Source: JBKHJA01 sp046538375
GTDB taxonomy: Bacteria; Acidobacteriota; Aminicenantia; Aminicenantales; Aminicenantaceae
Length of the DNA: 25,510 bases
Assembly (NCBI GenBank): GCA_046538375.1
Contig: JBKHJA010000024.1
Location: 1 to 25,510 of the forward strand
Direction: 5' to 3'
Made by a program: the position numbers and the translations under genes. Below the pieces are notes generated by a model. That model saw nothing but the letters and a program-made list of their open reading frames with translations, did no database searches and was not told the DNA's origin. This document shows positions 23,274 to 25,510 of the stretch, in pieces. The stretch's first letter is position 1. The number at the start of each line of letters is the position of its first letter.

Positions 23274-23437
23274 TCAATTATATTCTGCTTTACAAAATAA
23301 GAAGAAAGGTAAAAAAAATCTTAAAGGAAAAAATTGCTGAGGGAGAACTGGTCACCACCAAAAATTTCTGTCTGGGGTGCGTGGCTGATGATATAAGCTG
23401 GGAAATATATTATATTCTGAAAGAAAAAGAAGAATGA
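23270..23437 (+). CDS. Small protein with a CxxC pair, unknown function
   Basis: This open frame of 55 codons begins with ATG at 23270 and ends in TGA just before the convergent rarA stop. The product is amphipathic and charged: a hydrophobic N-terminal MINYILLYKI, a lysine-rich helix (KVKKILKEKIAEGE), then FCLGC, an acidic turn, WEIYYILKEKEE. The codons look ordinary and the frame is clean. Its own upstream region has only a weak purine stretch, but the overlapping leader peptide has a good ribosome-binding site and could pass ribosomes by ATGA coupling. I do not recognise a family; the CxxC might bind metal. It could also be a chance ORF. Confidence 0.45.
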   Translation: MINYILLYKIRRKVKKILKEKIAEGELVTTKNFCLGCVADDISWEIYYILKEKEE

Positions 23438-23443
23438 ATATTT

Positions 23444-24808
23444 TTAATCATTCTCCTGACCGCTTCTCTCTTTGCTGCCCTGGTTCTCCTTGTCTTTCCT
23501 TTTCTTCTCTTTTATCCTTTGTTTCAGGGAATTCCACCACGCTATTCTTTTCTTGACATCTTTCTCAAACCCCAAGTTTCCGGGTTCATAATACTTTCTT
23601 CCCTTCAGACTTTCCGGAAATGTTTCCATATCTGAAGTGGAATATTGTGAGTGGTGAGCATACACATAATCTTTCCCGTACCCCACAGATTTCATCAGGC
23701 CTGTAACCGGATTCCTCATATGGAGGGGCACAGGCTCGAAAGGTCTGGCTTCCACATCTTTCATGGCTCTGGTGAAGGCTTCATAGGTCCGGTTGCTTTT
23801 GGGTGCGGAAGCCAGATAAACAACAGCCTCGGCCAGTGCCAGCTCTCCTTCGGGGGAGCCGATAAAATCGTAGGCTTCCTTGGCACTGAGGGCCACTGTC
23901 AGAGCCTGAGGATCAGCCAGGCCGATGTCTTCAGAGGCAAACCTGACCAGTCTGCGGGCTATGTACAAGGGATCCTCCCCTGCAGCGATCATCCTGGCCA
24001 GCCAGTACAAAGAAGCATCCACATCACTGTTGCGGAGACTCTTATGAAGAGCTGAAATGAGGTTGAAATGCTCCTCCCCTTTTTTATCGTACAGGAGAAT
24101 TCTTTTCTGCAGAGCTTCTTTCACCTCTTTGGTGGTGATTTTCCCTTCTGCGGCCAGATCTGCGGAGATCTCCAGGGTGTTCAGAGCCCTCCGGGCATCG
24201 CCGTTAGCATAATCGATGATCATCTTTAAGGCCTGATCCTGCAGCTTGAGATGAAGCTTTCCCAACCCCTTTTTTTCATCTCCCAAAGCTTCACGGACGA
24301 TTCGAGCCAGGGTTTCCTCAGATAAAGGATTCAGAACCAGGACTTTCATCCTGGAGAGAAGAGGAGCGATCACTTCAAAGGAGGGATTCTCTGTGGTGGA
24401 GCCAAAGAGAATGATGTCCCCTTTTTCCACATAGGGTAAAAAGGCTCCTTGTTGAGCTTTGTTAAAGCGATGTATCTCGTCAATGAAAATCACTGTTGGC
24501 TGGTTGTAGAGCTTCTTATGACTCTCTGCTTTGGCCATGACTTCCTTTATTTCCTTGATGCCCGACAGCACAGCGCTGAAAAATAAACAGGGAAAATGGA
24601 AATGTCCGGCCAGAATATAGCCCAGAGTGGTTTTTCCGGACCCAGGAGGCCCCCAGAATATGATAGAAACCAGCCGGTTGGACTTAAGAAGCTGAGTCAG
24701 AATCCTCCCTTCTCCGATCAGATGCTGCTGTCCGTAGAAGCGGTCAAGCCGCTGCGGCCGCATCCTTTCTGCCAGAGGGACGTGATGTTGATCATTTTTT
24801 TTGCTCAT
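23444..24808 (-). CDS. rarA: Replication-associated recombination protein A (MgsA/RarA AAA+ ATPase)
   Basis: RarA is a clamp-loader-like AAA+ ATPase that acts at stalled or collapsed replication forks. The 454-residue protein has the family N-terminus PLAERMRPQRLDRFYGQQHL, Walker A GPPGSGKTT at 53-61, Walker B FIDEIHRFNKAQQ near 108-118, the sensor GSTTENPSFEV, the arginine-finger region LLSRMKVL, and GDARRALNTLE. The C-terminal tetramerisation domain (EDPLYIARRLVRFASEDIGLADP, PVPLHMRNP) is intact. The last 30 residues are a charged, probably disordered tail. The ATG at 24808 follows AAGGA, close behind a TATAAT box. It is divergent from the MerR-like gene and convergent with the small ORF. 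Confidence 0.97.
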   Translation of the reverse strand: MSKKNDQHHVPLAERMRPQRLDRFYGQQHLIGEGRILTQLLKSNRLVSIIFWGPPGSGKTTLGYILAGHFHFPCLFFSAVLSGIKEIKEVMAKAESHKKLYNQPTVIFIDEIHRFNKAQQGAFLPYVEKGDIILFGSTTENPSFEVIAPLLSRMKVLVLNPLSEETLARIVREALGDEKKGLGKLHLKLQDQALKMIIDYANGDARRALNTLEISADLAAEGKITTKEVKEALQKRILLYDKKGEEHFNLISALHKSLRNSDVDASLYWLARMIAAGEDPLYIARRLVRFASEDIGLADPQALTVALSAKEAYDFIGSPEGELALAEAVVYLASAPKSNRTYEAFTRAMKDVEARPFEPVPLHMRNPVTGLMKSVGYGKDYVYAHHSQYSTSDMETFPESLKGRKYYEPGNLGFEKDVKKRIAWWNSLKQRIKEKKRKDKENQGSKERSGQEND

Positions 24809-24823
24809 ATTTTCCTTTTTTCA

Positions 24824-24832
24824 ATTATAACA
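24824..24832 (-). promoter_or_regulatory. Extended -10 promoter of rarA
   Basis: On the minus strand TGTTATAAT is an extended -10 box. The -35 region is poor (TCAAGG, 24852-24847) and overlaps the merR -35. The predicted start is about nine bases before the ATG, so the leader holds little more than the AGGA site. Confidence 0.5.
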
Positions 24833-24848
24833 TAAAATTTCTCCTGCC

Positions 24849-24877
24849 TTGACGAATAGAGGTTTCCATGCTAAATT
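24849..24877 (+). promoter_or_regulatory. Promoter of the MerR-like gene
   Basis: TTGACG at 24849-24854 and TAAATT at 24872-24877 are 17 bp apart. The start codon at 24893 lies 15 bases downstream, leaving a leader of about eight bases with no Shine-Dalgarno sequence. Confidence 0.5.
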
Positions 24878-24892
24878 TTCAAGCGATCAAAG

Positions 24893-25267
24893 ATGGAATC
24901 TAAAGGGAAGGGTTTCATGAAAGACCAAAAGGCTGCACAGAAATTGGCTTACAAATTAGAAGAGATAAGTCAGATCACTCATCTGGACCCCGGGATTATC
25001 AATTCCTGGGAAAAAGAGTTTTACTTTCTCAATGCCGGAGAAACGTCCGCTGGTGTCAAGATATTCAGAAAAAAGGACCTGGACATCATCCTCCGGTTAA
25101 AGGATTTAGTGGAAAAAGAGGGTTTGACTCTTGCCGGTGCCAAAAGAAAGATAGAGAAGGAATTCGGAATCAAGAAATCTTCCTACATCCATCCCGATCG
25201 TCTTAAGAAGACTCTCACCCGGGTGCGGGATCAGCTTACCGAGATCGTGGCCGCTTTAGAAAAATAA
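24893..25267 (+). CDS. MerR-like helix-turn-helix regulator
   Basis: This 124-residue protein has a MerR-type N-terminal DNA-binding region: YKLEEISQITHLDPGIINSWEKEF, then the wing region VKIFRKKDLDIILRLKDLVEKEGLTLAGAKRKIEKEF, followed by a short C-terminal helix. It lacks an effector-binding domain, so it is a small stand-alone member whose targets are unknown. The ATG at 24893 and a second one at 24917 are both possible; neither has a classic ribosome-binding site. Small MerR genes just ahead of a tRNA-Pro gene occur, from memory, in deltaproteobacteria and relatives, where ihfA often precedes; here rarA is divergent instead. Confidence 0.78.
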   Translation: MESKGKGFMKDQKAAQKLAYKLEEISQITHLDPGIINSWEKEFYFLNAGETSAGVKIFRKKDLDIILRLKDLVEKEGLTLAGAKRKIEKEFGIKKSSYIHPDRLKKTLTRVRDQLTEIVAALEK

Positions 25268-25274
25268 AGAGAGA

Positions 25275-25300
25275 ATAACAGGTCTTCCCTGATCTGTTAT
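25275..25300. promoter_or_regulatory. Inverted repeat overlapping the tRNA-Pro promoter
   Basis: ATAACAGGTC (25275-25284) pairs with GATCTGTTAT (25291-25300) in a 10-bp stem with one G-T pair and a six-base loop. It could be a weak terminator for the merR-like gene, though no T-run follows, or an operator, since its right arm overlaps the tRNA -10 box. Confidence 0.4.
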
Positions 25301-25303
25301 AAT
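25296..25303 (+). promoter_or_regulatory. -10 box of the tRNA-Pro gene
   Basis: TATAAT at 25298-25303 lies 13 bases before the tRNA and is preceded by TGT, as in the extended -10 of uvrB and rarA. No good -35 box is seen at 17 bp. Confidence 0.5.
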
Positions 25304-25316
25304 AACTTCCCCTGGT

Positions 25317-25393
25317 CGGGACGTGGCGCAGCCTGGTAGCGCACACGCTTGGGGTGCGTGGGGTCGGCGGTTCAAATCCGCTCGTCCCGACCA
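25317..25393 (+). tRNA. tRNA-Pro, anticodon GGG
   Basis: The 77-base cloverleaf has the acceptor CGGGACG paired with CGTCCCG, a D arm GCGC/GCGC, an anticodon arm CACGC/GCGTG with loop TTGGGGT (anticodon GGG), a T arm GGCGG/CCGCT (one G-T pair) with TTCAAAT, discriminator A and an encoded CCA end. It decodes CCC and CCU. Confidence 0.97.
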
Positions 25394-25454
25394 TTCTCAT
25401 TTCCACAAAAGGACCCCCCCCTGGAAACTTGACTCAGAGTTATAAAAAGGGTTA

Positions 25455-25472
25455 GGGGGGGGTCGGGCCCGG
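25455..25472. repeat. Right copy of 18-bp inverted repeat at window ends
   Basis: Eight G followed by TCGGGCCCGG, the exact reverse complement of 53-70. No terminator or gene is seen between the tRNA and the window end. Confidence 0.7.
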
Positions 25473-25510
25473 CTATTTTCTTTTATTTCAACGAGATAAC
25501 CTGATTTTTC

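Overview
The window is about 25.5 kb of bacterial chromosome with moderate GC content and densely packed housekeeping genes. Several features suggest a diderm, probably anaerobic or microaerophilic, heterotroph. It has two predicted lipoproteins (one CsgG-like, one PQQ-propeller), a bactofilin, a FeoAB ferrous-iron importer, a rubredoxin/ferredoxin-thioredoxin-reductase fusion and a MerR-like gene followed by tRNA-Pro. I cannot name the species. An uncultivated lineage such as Aminicenantes, or a deltaproteobacterium-like group, would fit the gene content, but that is a guess. I see no phage, transposase, CRISPR array or rRNA.

Layout. 0.1-2.0 kb: a DUF456 membrane protein, divergent from a bactofilin, then a CsgG-like lipoprotein on the minus strand. 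2.1-5.9 kb: uvrB and uvrC, almost overlapping, for nucleotide excision repair. 5.9-6.3 kb: about 400 bases without a credible gene, holding strong nested inverted repeats that may encode a structured RNA. 6.3-9.0 kb: acpS, convergent with feoA-feoB. 9.0-9.36 kb: mostly empty. 9.36-10.5 kb: a GT87-like membrane glycosyltransferase, divergent from secA. 10.6-15.4 kb: a tight plus-strand run of secA, guaB, a rubredoxin-FTR protein and a thioredoxin-like protein. 15.4-18.4 kb: a minus-strand pantothenate cluster, read as deoxynucleoside kinase, panB, panC, panD. 18.5-20.5 kb: a DUF1858 protein and 1-pyrroline-5-carboxylate dehydrogenase. 20.7-23.1 kb: an HD-domain protein and a PQQ-propeller lipoprotein with a duplicated C-terminal domain. 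23.1-23.4 kb: a short repeat element and an unrecorded 55-residue ORF. 23.4-25.4 kb: rarA, divergent from a small MerR-like gene, then tRNA-Pro(GGG).

How the genes work together. UvrB and UvrC are successive partners in excision repair; uvrA is not here. RarA acts at stalled replication forks. PanB, PanC and PanD supply pantothenate for CoA, and AcpS uses CoA to activate acyl carrier protein. FeoA and FeoB supply iron. The FTR-like enzyme and its thioredoxin-like neighbour look like one electron-transfer pair.

The less ordinary observations are these: several promoters lie so close to start codons that the mRNAs (uvrB, secA) should be leaderless or nearly so; -35 boxes are shared or overlapping in back-to-back promoters; a dispersed repeat family has one copy bounded by 14-bp direct repeats; the uvrC-acpS gap holds a structured region; a small CxxC protein appears coupled to a leader peptide; and an 18-bp inverted repeat sits at both ends of the window.
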